Shown here piece by piece: positions 24,919-33,312 of a DNA stretch of 64,000 bases. Within the stretch, counting starts at the first letter, position 1, and every line of letters begins with the position of its first letter. Position numbers and translations under genes: made by a program. The notes below the pieces were generated by a model. The model was not told where the DNA came from. It searched no databases and worked only from the letters and a program-made list of their open reading frames with translations. The stretch is from CBFHND01 sp965657085 (lineage in GTDB: Bacteria; Pseudomonadota; Alphaproteobacteria; Rhodobacterales; Rhodobacteraceae): contig CBFHND010000013.1 in the NCBI GenBank assembly GCA_965657085.1, forward strand, positions 1 to 64,000. Reading direction: 5' to 3'.

Positions 24919-25152
24919 TCAGGACGCTTCGTTGATGAACTTCACCGCGTCGCCAAATGTCTGGATCGTTTCCGCCGCGTCGTCGGGGATTTCGATGCCG
25001 AACTCTTCTTCGAACGCCATCACCAGCTCAACGGTGTCCAGGCTGTCTGCGCCCAGATCGTCGATGAACGAAGCGTTCTCTGTCACTTTGTCCTCTTCAA
25101 CACCCAGGTGTTCCACAACAATCTTTTTCACGCGGTCTGCGACGTCGCTCAT
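24919..25152 (-). CDS. acpP: Acyl carrier protein
   Basis: 77 residues from MSDVADRVKK. The 4'-phosphopantetheine attachment serine is Ser37 in GADSLDTVE. It is acidic throughout, of standard length. It carries fatty acyl intermediates between Fab enzymes. GAGGACTTGGAA precedes the start. Longer upstream frames are not supported by the family. It lies 183 bp after fabG. Confidence 0.98.
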   Translation of the reverse strand: MSDVADRVKKIVVEHLGVEEDKVTENASFIDDLGADSLDTVELVMAFEEEFGIEIPDDAAETIQTFGDAVKFINEAS

Positions 25153-25334
25153 TTCCAAGTCCTCATTCCAATGGGCTTTTAGCGCCCTCAGTTTGCGCCT
25201 TTGCCCACATTGGGCTCCGGCCATGGTCGTGCCCCTGAGGGCGGCTACTTAGGGGGCACAATCCATGCCCCCGCGTCAAATCTGCGCCGCCTATAGCATA
25301 TCTCGGAAAGATGGCAAGGCTTGTGGCGCAGCCC

Positions 25335-26078
25335 CTACAACATGGCCATGCCACCGTTAACGTGCAAGGTGGTTCCGGTGACATAGCCTGCCTCGGGGCT
25401 GGCAAGATACAGCACAGCAGCTGCGATCTCACCCGGTTCTCCCATACGGCCAGCAGGAATTTGCCCCATGATTCCAGACTTTTGTTCGTCAGTCAGCTTG
25501 TCCGTCATGGCAGTGGCGATAAACCCCGGCGCCACGGCATTCACCGTGATCCCCCGGCTTGCCACCTCATAGGCAAGACTTTTTGACATGCCCACCATGC
25601 CCGCCTTGGACGCGGCATAGTTTGCCTGACCGGGATTCCCCGTGGCCCCCACGATGCTCGAGATGTTGATGATCCGGCCCCAACGGGACTTCATCATGCC
25701 GCGCATCACGCCTTTGCACAGCTTCATCGTGGCCGTCAGGTTCACGTCCAGCACGCTTTGCCATTCGTCATCGGACATGCGCATGAACAGGTTGTCACGG
25801 GTGATGCCCGCATTGTTGACCAGAATGTCCACCGACCCCATGGCCTCGATCGCCTGCTTGGGCAGGGCATCCACGGCCTCCATGTCGCTCAGGTTGCAAG
25901 GCAGCACATGCGCGCGCGCGCCCAGTTCAGCGGCCAGCGCCTCCAACGGCTCAACCCGTGTGCCCGAAAGGCCCACGGTGGCCCCTGCGGCGTGCAACTG
26001 GCGCGCAATATCGGCGCCGATGCCACCCGATGCGCCGGTGACCAGCGCGGTTTTTCCTGTCAGATCGAACATGCTCAT
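25335..26078 (-). CDS. fabG: 3-oxoacyl-ACP reductase
   Basis: 247 residues, the short-chain dehydrogenase fold. NADPH is bound by TGASGGIG (residues 14-21); the catalytic Ser lies in NISSIVGATG and the Tyr-Lys pair in YAASK near residue 155. It reduces 3-oxoacyl-ACP in fatty acid elongation. The start overlaps the fabD stop (ATGA), so the two are coupled. Confidence 0.97.
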   Translation of the reverse strand: MSMFDLTGKTALVTGASGGIGADIARQLHAAGATVGLSGTRVEPLEALAAELGARAHVLPCNLSDMEAVDALPKQAIEAMGSVDILVNNAGITRDNLFMRMSDDEWQSVLDVNLTATMKLCKGVMRGMMKSRWGRIINISSIVGATGNPGQANYAASKAGMVGMSKSLAYEVASRGITVNAVAPGFIATAMTDKLTDEQKSGIMGQIPAGRMGEPGEIAAAVLYLASPEAGYVTGTTLHVNGGMAML

Positions 26079-27013
26079 GCCCCTGCTTCCTTGAGTGCTG
26101 TGATATCGCCCGGCGCGCCGATGTTGCGCGTGGCGATGGACCGGTCGATGCGCCGGATCATACCCGACAGCGCCTTGCCTGCGCCGATCTCCCAGATATC
26201 CGTAACGCCTTGAGCGGCCATGTAGGCCACGCTTTCGCGCCAGCGTACCGATCCCGTGACCTGTTCGACCAGCAGATCGCGAATGGCGGCCGGATCGCGC
26301 ACCGCTTCGGCGCGCACATTGGCCACCACCGGAACGGCGGGCGCCTTGATATCGACCGCGGCCAGCGCCTCGGCCATGACCTGAGCCGCAGGTTCCATCA
26401 ACGCACAGTGAAACGGGGCGCTGACAGGCAGGATCACGGCCCGCTTGGCGCCTTTTTCCTTGGCAATTTCAACCGCACGTTCCACGGCGGCTGTGTGACC
26501 TGAAACGACCACCTGACCGGGATCGTTGTCATTGGCCGCCTGACAGACCTCGCCCTGTGCCGCCGCATCAGCCACAGCCTTGGCCGCTTCGAAATCCAGC
26601 CCCAGCAAGGCCGCCATGGCGCCCACGCCAACCGGCACGGCCTCTTGCATGGCCTGCCCGCGCGTGCGCAACAGCCGCGCGGTGTCGGCCACGCTGATCG
26701 CTCCAGCAGCGGCAAGGGCCGAATATTCACCCAGCGAATGACCCGCGACATAGGCCGCCTGATCGATACCAAAACCTTCAGCCTCCAGCGCACGCATCGC
26801 CGCCAGCGACGTGGCCATCAACGCAGGCTGCGCATTTTGAGTGAGGGTCAGGGCGTCCTGATCGCCGTCCCAGATCAACGCACTCAGCTTTTCGCCCAAT
26901 GCCTCGTCCACTTCCTCGAAGATCGCGCGCGCGTCTGCGTAGGTGTCTGCCAGATCACGACCCATGCCGATGGTCTGCGCCCCCTGTCCGGGAAATACGA
27001 ATCCGATACTCAT
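26075..27013 (-). CDS. fabD: Malonyl-CoA:ACP transacylase
   Basis: 312 residues. The nucleophile serine is in GHSLGEYSAL (about residues 91-100), the catalytic His in VSAPFHCALM (about 203), and the N-terminal FPGQGAQ motif is present. It loads malonyl groups on ACP. It is the first gene of the fabD-fabG-acpP unit; AGGGGCAGGC precedes the start. Confidence 0.97.
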   Translation of the reverse strand: MSIGFVFPGQGAQTIGMGRDLADTYADARAIFEEVDEALGEKLSALIWDGDQDALTLTQNAQPALMATSLAAMRALEAEGFGIDQAAYVAGHSLGEYSALAAAGAISVADTARLLRTRGQAMQEAVPVGVGAMAALLGLDFEAAKAVADAAAQGEVCQAANDNDPGQVVVSGHTAAVERAVEIAKEKGAKRAVILPVSAPFHCALMEPAAQVMAEALAAVDIKAPAVPVVANVRAEAVRDPAAIRDLLVEQVTGSVRWRESVAYMAAQGVTDIWEIGAGKALSGMIRRIDRSIATRNIGAPGDITALKEAGA

Positions 27014-27185
27014 GCCTGCCCCTCCTTCATGATCCCTTCAGGCGGTGTAATCGCCCCCGCGCACTGGCACAAGTCACCCGCACGGCCTGTGTGCAGCAAT
27101 CTGCAATTGCACAGACCCCTTGCCGCATAACATTAAAGGGACAAGTGTTACCTATGAAATACCCAATGGCCAAAGGACTACCAAT

Positions 27186-28382
27186 ATGCCCCTTGCCAAC
27201 ACCATCGACACCTACGGCGGCGTCGCAAAGACCTTTCACTGGCTGACGGCGCTGCTGGTCATCACGCTTATTCCGCTGGGGCTGATTGCATACCAGATGC
27301 CCTACGATACGTCTGAACAGCTGGCCCAGAAGGCGTGGCTGTTTTCTTTGCACAAGACGCTGGGGGTCGCCGTGTTCTTCGTGGCACTGGCCCGGATTGC
27401 ATGGGCCTTGTCGCAGCCGAAACCAAACGGTCTGCATCCCGAACGACGCCTGGAAACCTTCGCCGCGGAAACCGTGCATTGGCTGCTCTATTCCAGCCTT
27501 GTGATCGCGCCCCTCTCCGGATGGATCCACCACGCGGCCAGCACCGGTTTTGCGCCGATCTGGTGGCCCTTGGGCCAATCGTTGCCACTGGTGCCCAAAT
27601 CCGAAGCGGTCTCGGGCTTTTTCGGAGCCACGCATATCGTGGTGACCAAGGTGCTGGGGGTGTCTTTGGTGCTGCATGTGGCGGGCGCGCTCAAGCACCA
27701 CGTGGTGGACAAGGACGCAACCCTGCGGCGGATGTGGTTTGGCAAGGCCGATGTGGTCAGCCCGGCCAATGCGCATCGCCCGGCCGCGCCGATCATCGCG
27801 GCTGTGGTGGCTTGGGTTGCGGCCCTCGGTATCGGTGCGGGCATCGGCGTTTTCGACGCCAGGGCTGGCCTGCCCGCACCCGCCGAACTGGCAGAGGTGC
27901 AATCGGACTGGCAAGTCCAGGACGGCACGCTGGGCATCACCGTCACACAATTCGGCTCCGACGTGACAGGCAGCTTTGCCGACTGGACCGCCGCGATCAG
28001 CTTTGATGAAAGCCAACAGAACGGCAAAGCGGGCACCGTGGATGTGACCGTGGCCATCGGGTCGCTGCAACTGGGGTCGGTGACAGATCAGGCGATGGGC
28101 CCCGACTTTTTCGATGTGCAGACCTATCCCACCGCACGCTTTCAAGCCGACCTTTTCACCACCGGCGAAGTCAATCTGGCCCGCGGCACAGTGACGATCC
28201 GGGACACATCAGTTCCGGTGGAGATGTACTTTTCCCTGAACATCGACGGTGACACGGCGACGGTCTCGGCCGACCTCGACCTGAACCGGCTGGATTTCAA
28301 CATCGGGGCCAACATGGCCGACGAAACCAGCCTTCTGTTCGGTGTCGCTGTGAACGTGGCGCTGACTGCAACGCGCAACTGA
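27186..28382 (+). CDS. Cytochrome b561 - YceI fusion protein
   Basis: 398 residues from the ATG at 27186, with AAAGGAC upstream. Residues about 1-190 are a prokaryotic cytochrome b561: four hydrophobic helices with haem-ligand histidines in FHWLTALLV, SLHKTLGV, GWIHHAAS and HVAGALKHH. A fifth hydrophobic segment (IIAAVVAWVAALGIGAGIG, about 205-223) leads to a periplasmic YceI beta-barrel domain (about 235-398), ending RLDFNIGANMADET. YceI domains bind isoprenoid quinones or similar lipids, so the fusion suggests coupled quinol-haem redox chemistry; this is inference. A separate YceI gene lies convergent downstream. Confidence 0.92.
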   Translation: MPLANTIDTYGGVAKTFHWLTALLVITLIPLGLIAYQMPYDTSEQLAQKAWLFSLHKTLGVAVFFVALARIAWALSQPKPNGLHPERRLETFAAETVHWLLYSSLVIAPLSGWIHHAASTGFAPIWWPLGQSLPLVPKSEAVSGFFGATHIVVTKVLGVSLVLHVAGALKHHVVDKDATLRRMWFGKADVVSPANAHRPAAPIIAAVVAWVAALGIGAGIGVFDARAGLPAPAELAEVQSDWQVQDGTLGITVTQFGSDVTGSFADWTAAISFDESQQNGKAGTVDVTVAIGSLQLGSVTDQAMGPDFFDVQTYPTARFQADLFTTGEVNLARGTVTIRDTSVPVEMYFSLNIDGDTATVSADLDLNRLDFNIGANMADETSLLFGVAVNVALTATRN

Positions 28383-28389
28383 TGCCGAA

Positions 28390-28424
28390 ACGAAAAAAGG
28401 CCGCCGGATCACCTGGCGGCCTTT
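28390..28424. terminator. Bidirectional terminator between the b561-YceI fusion and the yceI pseudogene
   Basis: AAAGGCCGCC / GGCGGCCTTT forms a perfect 10-bp stem. On the minus strand TTTTTTCG follows, a good terminator for yceI. The plus strand side (TTTCGGTT) is weaker. Confidence 0.85.
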
Positions 28425-28445
28425 CGGTTCCAAGCTGTGAAAAGG

Positions 28446-29018
28446 TTACTCAGCGGCCTTCATCGCCTCGATCGAGATTTTCACCTCAACCTCGTCGCTG
28501 ATGAAAGGCGCAAATTTGCCGACACCAAATTCCGACCGCAGCAGCGTAGTTGTCGCATCGAACCCGGCCCAGGGCTGTTTTGCCATGGGATGTTCGGCCA
28601 CCTGGTTCAACTTGGCGTCCAGAACAACCGTCTTGGTAATATCGTTCATGGTCAGATCACCGGTGATCATGGCGGTATCCTCGCCAGTGGTCTCGATGCT
28701 GGTCGAGGTAAAGGTGATCATGTCGCCCTCTTCCGCACCAAAAAAGTCACCCGACATGAAGTGCGCTTCGCGCTTTTCCCAGCCCGTGAACATGCTCATC
28801 ACCGGCATTGATACGGAAACAGATGAATTTGCAGGGTTTTCCTGATCAAACATGATCTCGCCCTCAAAGCCCGAAAACATGCCGTAGGTGGTCGAAAATC
28901 CAAGGTGGTTGTAGGAAAACAGAACTTAGCTGTGGCTGGAATCAAGCGTGTACTTGTCGGCAGCCATGGCCATCGTGGACGCACCTGCGAATGCAGCAGC
29001 AAGGATCAGGGATTTCAT
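28446..29018 (-). pseudogene. YceI-family periplasmic protein interrupted by one in-frame TAA
   Basis: The frame starts at an ATG at 29018 with GGAG upstream and encodes a clean signal peptide (MKSLILAAAFAGASTMAMAA) and mature start DKYTLDSSHS. Codon 31 is then TAA (28928-28926). Directly after it, in the same frame, the family sequence continues as VLFSYNHLGFSTTYGMFSGF and runs to the normal C-terminus (190 sense codons in total). Most YceI proteins have Gln at this point (SHSQV), so a single CAA-to-TAA change explains the break. The rest shows no decay, so the event is recent, or the codon is read through, or it is a sequence error. Confidence 0.88.
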
Positions 29019-29176
29019 CGGTCAGTCTCCGGTTTGTGATGGGGTACCCCGATACTTGGTGCAAAAAAGCATTTCGGCAATTGAACACCGTTCAACAGGT
29101 TGTGCGCGCCCCTGAACAGGACGCGCACAAAATAAAGCTTGATTGTGAGGTGTTACCTTTAGATGCCCGGTCGGGA

Positions 29177-29668
29177 TCAGAGCTTGCCCGCGTCCCGCAA
29201 ACCAGACGTCAAAGAGGCCAGAACCTTGCGATCCGTGGGGGCCGCTTCGGCAATCAGATCTCCGCGCGCATCCCACAGCGACACAGTGGCGCCATTGGTT
29301 TTGGCGTGGCCCAGATCGGCGAACTTGATCTCTTCGAGAACCTCATCACCCTGTGCCATGCGGCGTACAAGGCGCAGCTCGCGACGGATCACGTCGATTT
29401 CAACTTCGGGGGGGGAATTCGGCATGTCCCAGTTCTGAACAAGGGCCAGACCGCCAAATCCGCTCATCAGCGCCAGCACCAGCTTGATCAGCAGCAGGTC
29501 GCTGTCAACTGCGCTGCCCGGCATGATCCAAAGGCCGATTGCGGACAGGATCAGTGCCCCCCCCACAACCTTGCTGAGAACCCGCGCTACGGCGCGGTGA
29601 CCGCCCCGCGACGTGATGGGTGCGGTAACGGCGGAGTCTTGGTCCATGAAGTCGATGATGGCAGTCAT
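29177..29668 (-). CDS. Small conserved membrane protein of unknown function
   Basis: 163 residues. Two hydrophobic segments are visible (LSKVVGGALILSAIGLWIM, about 32-50, and LLLIKLVLALMSGFGGLAL, about 58-76), with a short loop between them. A soluble C-terminal half (about 80-163) has EIDVIRRELRLVRRM and ends KVLASLTSGLRDAGKL. I do not recognise a named family. It stands alone, divergent from the ribosomal operon and 160 bp upstream of yceI. An AGGGACAAGAC site precedes the start. Confidence 0.7.
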   Translation of the reverse strand: MTAIIDFMDQDSAVTAPITSRGGHRAVARVLSKVVGGALILSAIGLWIMPGSAVDSDLLLIKLVLALMSGFGGLALVQNWDMPNSPPEVEIDVIRRELRLVRRMAQGDEVLEEIKFADLGHAKTNGATVSLWDARGDLIAEAAPTDRKVLASLTSGLRDAGKL

Positions 29669-29865
29669 TGTCTTGTCCCTCTTGTTTTCGTGTTGAGGAC
29701 GTTATTGGTTAACAACTTGACCGAAATGGGGCGCGTCCCGGACCATCACGGGGCAATGTCGGGGCAAGGACGGGACCATGCCTGCACCGACGCTTGCGCA
29801 GGGTTTCAAACCGTGTATATGGGGCATTCCTTTTGCATCTAACTGAACCGCGCAGTCTCTCGTGC

Positions 29866-29894
29866 CGGGGCCGCAAAAGGACCAGATGGCCCCG
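29866..29894 (+). promoter_or_regulatory. Leader stem-loop upstream of rpsF (candidate S6:S18 autoregulatory site)
   Basis: CGGGGCC / GGCCCCG forms a perfect 7-bp stem with a 15-base loop, 35 bp before the rpsF start. A CCG trinucleotide opens the structure, a feature of known S6:S18 leader elements. The fit is suggestive only. Confidence 0.35.
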
Positions 29895-29929
29895 TCTTTG
29901 AAATGCGCCTTGATATAAGTGGAGTAAAC

Positions 29930-30283
29930 ATGCCCCTTTATGAGCATGTGATGATCGCCCGCCAGGACTTGTCGAATACGCAAGCCGAGGGCCTGATCGA
30001 ACATTTTGGCACCGTGCTGTCCGACAACGGCGGCAAACTCGTGGACAACGAGTACTGGGGTGTCAAGACAATGGCATACAAGATCAACAAGAACCGCAAG
30101 GGCCACTATGCCTTCCTGCGGACCGACGCACCCGCGTCCGCCGTGCAGGAAATGGAACGCCTGATGCGCCTGCATGACGATGTCATGCGCGTTCTGACGA
30201 TCAAGGTCGATGAACACGCCGAAGGTCCTTCGGTGCAAATGCAAAAACGTGACGAACGCGGCGAACGCCGTGAACGCCGCTAA
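29930..30283 (+). CDS. rpsF: 30S ribosomal protein S6
   Basis: 117 residues from MPLYEHVMIARQD, preceded by GTGGAG. The S6 fold is complete, with GLIEHFGTVLSDNGGKLVDNEYWG and YKINKNRKGHYAF. The C-terminal extension is highly charged (QKRDERGERRERR), as is common in alphaproteobacteria. First gene of rpsF-rpsR-rplI. Confidence 0.97.
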   Translation: MPLYEHVMIARQDLSNTQAEGLIEHFGTVLSDNGGKLVDNEYWGVKTMAYKINKNRKGHYAFLRTDAPASAVQEMERLMRLHDDVMRVLTIKVDEHAEGPSVQMQKRDERGERRERR

Positions 30284-30302
30284 CAGCCCAAGGAGCTAAC
30301 TC

Positions 30303-30530
30303 ATGGCCGCAAAACCATTTTTCCGCCGCCGCAAGGTCTGCCCCTTCTCGGGCGACAATGCACCCAAGATCGACTACAAGGACACGCGCCTGCTGCAACG
30401 CTACATCTCTGAGCGTGGCAAGATCGTGCCCAGCCGTATCACCGCCGTATCGGCCAAGAAGCAACGCGAACTGGCCCGTGCCATCAAACGCGCCCGCTTC
30501 CTCGCCCTGCTGCCCTACGCCGTGAAATAA
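30303..30530 (+). CDS. rpsR: 30S ribosomal protein S18
   Basis: 75 residues, complete. Typical parts are FFRRRKVCPF, IDYKDTRLLQRYISERGKI and RARFLALLPY. It binds as a heterodimer with S6. It lies 19 bp after rpsF with an AAGGAG ribosome site. Confidence 0.98.
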   Translation: MAAKPFFRRRKVCPFSGDNAPKIDYKDTRLLQRYISERGKIVPSRITAVSAKKQRELARAIKRARFLALLPYAVK

Positions 30531-30542
30531 GGAGCGACTGAC

Positions 30543-31184
30543 ATGCAAGTTATCCTTCTCGAACGTGTGGCCAAGTTGGGCCAGATGGGCGACGTCGTCG
30601 ATGTCAAACCCGGCTATGCCCGCAACTTTCTGTTGCCCCAGAAGAAAGCGCTGACCGCCTCCGAGGCGAACATCGCGGACTTCGAAGCGCGCAAGGTTCA
30701 ACTCGAGGCGCAAAACCTCGAAACCAAGAAAGAAGCGCAGGATCTGGGCGACAAGCTTGATGGGCAGCAGTTCATCGTGATTCGTCAGGCTTCCGATGGT
30801 GGCAACCTTTATGGCTCCGTCACCACCCGCGATGCCGCCGAGGCCGCAACCGAAGCCGGATTCACCGTGGACCGCAAACAGGTTGTTATCGTTGACCCGA
30901 TCAAACAGCTGGGCCTGCACGCCGTGACCATCGCGCTGCACCCAGAGGTCGAAGCGACGATCAACCTCAACGTGGCGCGTTCCGCGGAAGAAGCCGAACT
31001 GCAAGCTTCCGGCAAATCGATCCAGGAACTGGCCGCGGAAGAAGAAGCCGCCGCCGATTTCGAGATCGCCGAGCTCTTCGAAGACATCGGCGCTGCGGCA
31101 TCCGAGGACGAAGACCTGGCCGAAACCGTCGAAGAGGTCCTGCCGGCCTCCGACGACGAAGCGGAAGAAACGCCCAACACCTGA
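30543..31184 (+). CDS. rplI: 50S ribosomal protein L9
   Basis: 213 residues. The N-terminal L9 domain (MQVILLERVAKLGQMGDVVD, GYARNFLLP) and the long connecting helix are intact. The C-terminal RNA-binding domain ends near residue 150. A strongly acidic tail of about 60 residues follows (EEEAAADFEIAELF, EDEDLAETVEE), as in other Rhodobacteraceae. It is longer than E. coli L9 (149 residues). The operon ends at the terminator at 31210. Confidence 0.97.
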   Translation: MQVILLERVAKLGQMGDVVDVKPGYARNFLLPQKKALTASEANIADFEARKVQLEAQNLETKKEAQDLGDKLDGQQFIVIRQASDGGNLYGSVTTRDAAEAATEAGFTVDRKQVVIVDPIKQLGLHAVTIALHPEVEATINLNVARSAEEAELQASGKSIQELAAEEEAAADFEIAELFEDIGAAASEDEDLAETVEEVLPASDDEAEETPNT

Positions 31185-31209
31185 TCCTTTTTCAGGTTCC
31201 AAATCATCA

Positions 31210-31239
31210 GGCCGTGCCCCACCGGGCGCGGCCTTTTTC
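31210..31239 (+). terminator. Rho-independent terminator after rplI
   Basis: GGCCGTGCCC / GGGCGCGGCC forms a 10-base stem with one mismatch-type pair, followed by TTTTTCTTT. Confidence 0.9.
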
Positions 31240-31328
31240 TTTGGTCTGCCACGGCATTGGCAAATTGCCGCATATTCTTGGCCCGCGCCTTTTCACCACC
31301 CATATCCGGAAGGTGAAAGGAGACTTCG

Positions 31329-31961
31329 ATGTTTGACACGACCTACCGACACGATGGTGACCTGACCAAACATGCCGAACCCAAGGACGTGCACGACCGG
31401 ATCGCGCTGCGCACCGTCAAATTCATGCGCTTTTTTGCGGACAGATTCTTTGCCAAACGCTACGGGCACCGCGCCGTTGTTCTTGAAACAGTGGCGGCCG
31501 TACCGGGCATGGTGGGTGGCTTGTTGCAGCACCTCAAGGCCCTGCGTTACATCCGCGACGACGAAGGATGGGTGCGCGAACTGCTGGACGAGGCGGAAAA
31601 CGAGCGCATGCACCTGATGACTTTCATCAAGGTGGCAGACCCCAGCCGTTTCGAACGCTACCTGATCATGTTCGGTCAGGCGGTGTTTTATAACTTCTAC
31701 TTCTTTCTCTACCTCTTTGCCCCGCGCACGGCACACCGTGTTGTCGGCTATCTCGAGGAAGAGGCGGTGATCAGCTATACCCAATACCTGGCCGAGATTG
31801 ATGCGGGCCGGGTCGAAAACGTGCCAGCCCCGGACCTTGCCATCGACTATTGGGAACTGGGCAAGGATGCGACCCTGCGCGATGTAGTCATCGCCGTGCG
31901 TGCCGACGAGGCAGGCCACCGAGACCGCAACCACGAAATGGCGGACGAATTGGCCTTATGA
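31329..31961 (+). CDS. aox: Alternative oxidase (cyanide-insensitive ubiquinol oxidase)
   Basis: 210 residues. It is a di-iron membrane-associated oxidase that passes electrons from ubiquinol to oxygen without proton pumping. All six metal ligands expected for the family are present: Glu53 (LETVAAVPGM), Glu92 and His95 (NERMHLM), Glu144 (LEEEA), Glu194 and His197 (DEAGHRD). The hydrophobic surface helices that bind one membrane leaflet are around residues 50-65 and 112-131. GGTGAAAGGAGA precedes the start. The enzyme is better known from mitochondria; bacterial copies are scattered in alphaproteobacteria. It is monocistronic, followed by its own terminator. Confidence 0.95.
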   Translation: MFDTTYRHDGDLTKHAEPKDVHDRIALRTVKFMRFFADRFFAKRYGHRAVVLETVAAVPGMVGGLLQHLKALRYIRDDEGWVRELLDEAENERMHLMTFIKVADPSRFERYLIMFGQAVFYNFYFFLYLFAPRTAHRVVGYLEEEAVISYTQYLAEIDAGRVENVPAPDLAIDYWELGKDATLRDVVIAVRADEAGHRDRNHEMADELAL

Positions 31962-31969
31962 AAGCCCAG

Positions 31970-31994
31970 AGGGCGCGCGCTGGTGCGCCCTTTA
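31970..31994 (+). terminator. Terminator after the alternative oxidase gene
   Basis: AGGGCGC / GCGCCCT 7-bp stem with an 8-base loop and TTTA. It overlaps the 3' end of the convergent transglycosylase gene. Confidence 0.7.
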
Positions 31995-33146
31995 CCCCAA
32001 ACGCCGCAGCAGGGCCTGAGACGGCACGCCCGTCGCCTCCAGCCCCACGCTGCTTTGATAGGCGCTGATCGCCGCTTGGCTCTTGGGCCCCAGAACACCG
32101 TCGGCCCCGCCCGTGTCAAATCCCGCTGCCGTCAAACGCCGCTGCAACAGCACGCGGTCGTCCTTGGTCAGCCCGTTGGCATCAGGCGGGAACGTGCCAC
32201 GCAGCGGACCACCACCGGCGATCCGGTCGGCCAGATGCCCCACGCCAATCGCGTAGCTGTCGGAGTTGTTGTACCGTTTGATCGCGCGGAAATTGCTGGT
32301 AACAGAAAACTTCGGCCCGCCAGCCTGCGGTTGAATGATGCTGCCCGCGGGCGCACCCGGGCCCGCCTCCGCGCCCCATTTCGTGCCACGCGACCAACCG
32401 TTGCGCTGCAAATAGGCCGCGGTAGAGGCCAGTGCGTCGCTGGGGTCCTCCGACCAGATATCGCGGCGCCCGTCCCCTGTAAAATCCACCGCAAAGGCTT
32501 GATAAGACGTGGGAATAAACTGCGTATGCCCCATGGCACCCGCCCAGCTGCCTGTCATGCGCGCGGCCGAAATATCACCGTTCTGGATAATCTTCAGCGC
32601 CGCCACCAACTGCTTTTCAAAGAACGATCCACGCCGTCCGTCATAGGCCAGCGTCGACGTTGCAGACACCACCGGGACATCCCCCTTTCGCTCTCCAAAG
32701 TAGCTTTCAAGCCCCCAGATCGCGGCGATGATCTCGGCGTCCACGCCGTATTTGGCCTCCAATGCCGATAACGTGCCACGGTGCCGTGCAAAGGCCGCCC
32801 GCCCCTTCGACACACGTTCGTCCGAGGCGGCAATCGACAGGTAATCTTCGAGCGTGCGCTTGAATTCAACCTGGTTGCGGTCGCGTTTGACCACGCCCGG
32901 CAGATATCCTGCCCCGCGAAACCCGGCCCGCACCGTCGCATCGCTCAGCCCATACCCCCCGGCCCGGGCCTTGAACCCGGCCACCCAGGCATCATAGCCC
33001 GCATTGGGTTGCGGCCGCAGGTCCGCTGGCAAGCCGGTTGACGTTGAAACCGCGCCCTGTCCCGGTCCGGTGATGCGCGCATCAGTGCAGCCCAGAAGGC
33101 CCATTGCACCCAAGCTTGCCGTGAATGACCGCCGTGTCATGCCCAT
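31992..33146 (-). CDS. Lytic murein transglycosylase, MltB-like (SLT_2) with peptidoglycan-binding domain
   Basis: 384 residues; MTRRSF two codons in (33140) is an alternative start. The N-terminus has a twin-arginine-like TRRSF and a lipobox-like LLGC at about residues 17-20, pointing to a lipoprotein. The SLT_2 domain (about 45-300) has the catalytic-Glu segment IAAIWGLESYFGERKGD and GHTQFIPTSYQAFAVDFTGD. The last about 60 residues are a peptidoglycan-binding domain (LLQRRLTAAGFDTGGADGVL). It trims septal or side-wall murein. A second, shorter SLT_2 enzyme is at 50088. Confidence 0.93.
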   Translation of the reverse strand: MGMTRRSFTASLGAMGLLGCTDARITGPGQGAVSTSTGLPADLRPQPNAGYDAWVAGFKARAGGYGLSDATVRAGFRGAGYLPGVVKRDRNQVEFKRTLEDYLSIAASDERVSKGRAAFARHRGTLSALEAKYGVDAEIIAAIWGLESYFGERKGDVPVVSATSTLAYDGRRGSFFEKQLVAALKIIQNGDISAARMTGSWAGAMGHTQFIPTSYQAFAVDFTGDGRRDIWSEDPSDALASTAAYLQRNGWSRGTKWGAEAGPGAPAGSIIQPQAGGPKFSVTSNFRAIKRYNNSDSYAIGVGHLADRIAGGGPLRGTFPPDANGLTKDDRVLLQRRLTAAGFDTGGADGVLGPKSQAAISAYQSSVGLEATGVPSQALLRRLG

Positions 33147-33253
33147 TGTCTGCTCCTTTTTTGTTTACCTTATCCAATGCCATCAAACGGGCAAACACTC
33201 ATCTCGAAAGCGCGGCGCAGGTCAGCGACATGCCGCGCTTGGTTTGCCGCACC

Positions 33254-33288
33254 CAAAAGAAAAGGGCCGCCCCAACCGGAGCGGCCCC
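33254..33288 (-). terminator. Rho-independent terminator after tig
   Basis: GGGCCGC / GCGGCCC stem on the minus strand with a 10-base loop, followed by TTTTCTTTT. Confidence 0.88.
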
Positions 33289-33312
33289 ACCAAACCCGAA
33301 TAAGGGTGCGGT

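Noticed and set aside
28926..28928. In-frame TAA and TAG codons as recoded sense codons
   Set aside because: TAA and TAG serve as ordinary stops elsewhere in the window, and no recoding element is visible; nonsense mutation or sequence error is simpler.
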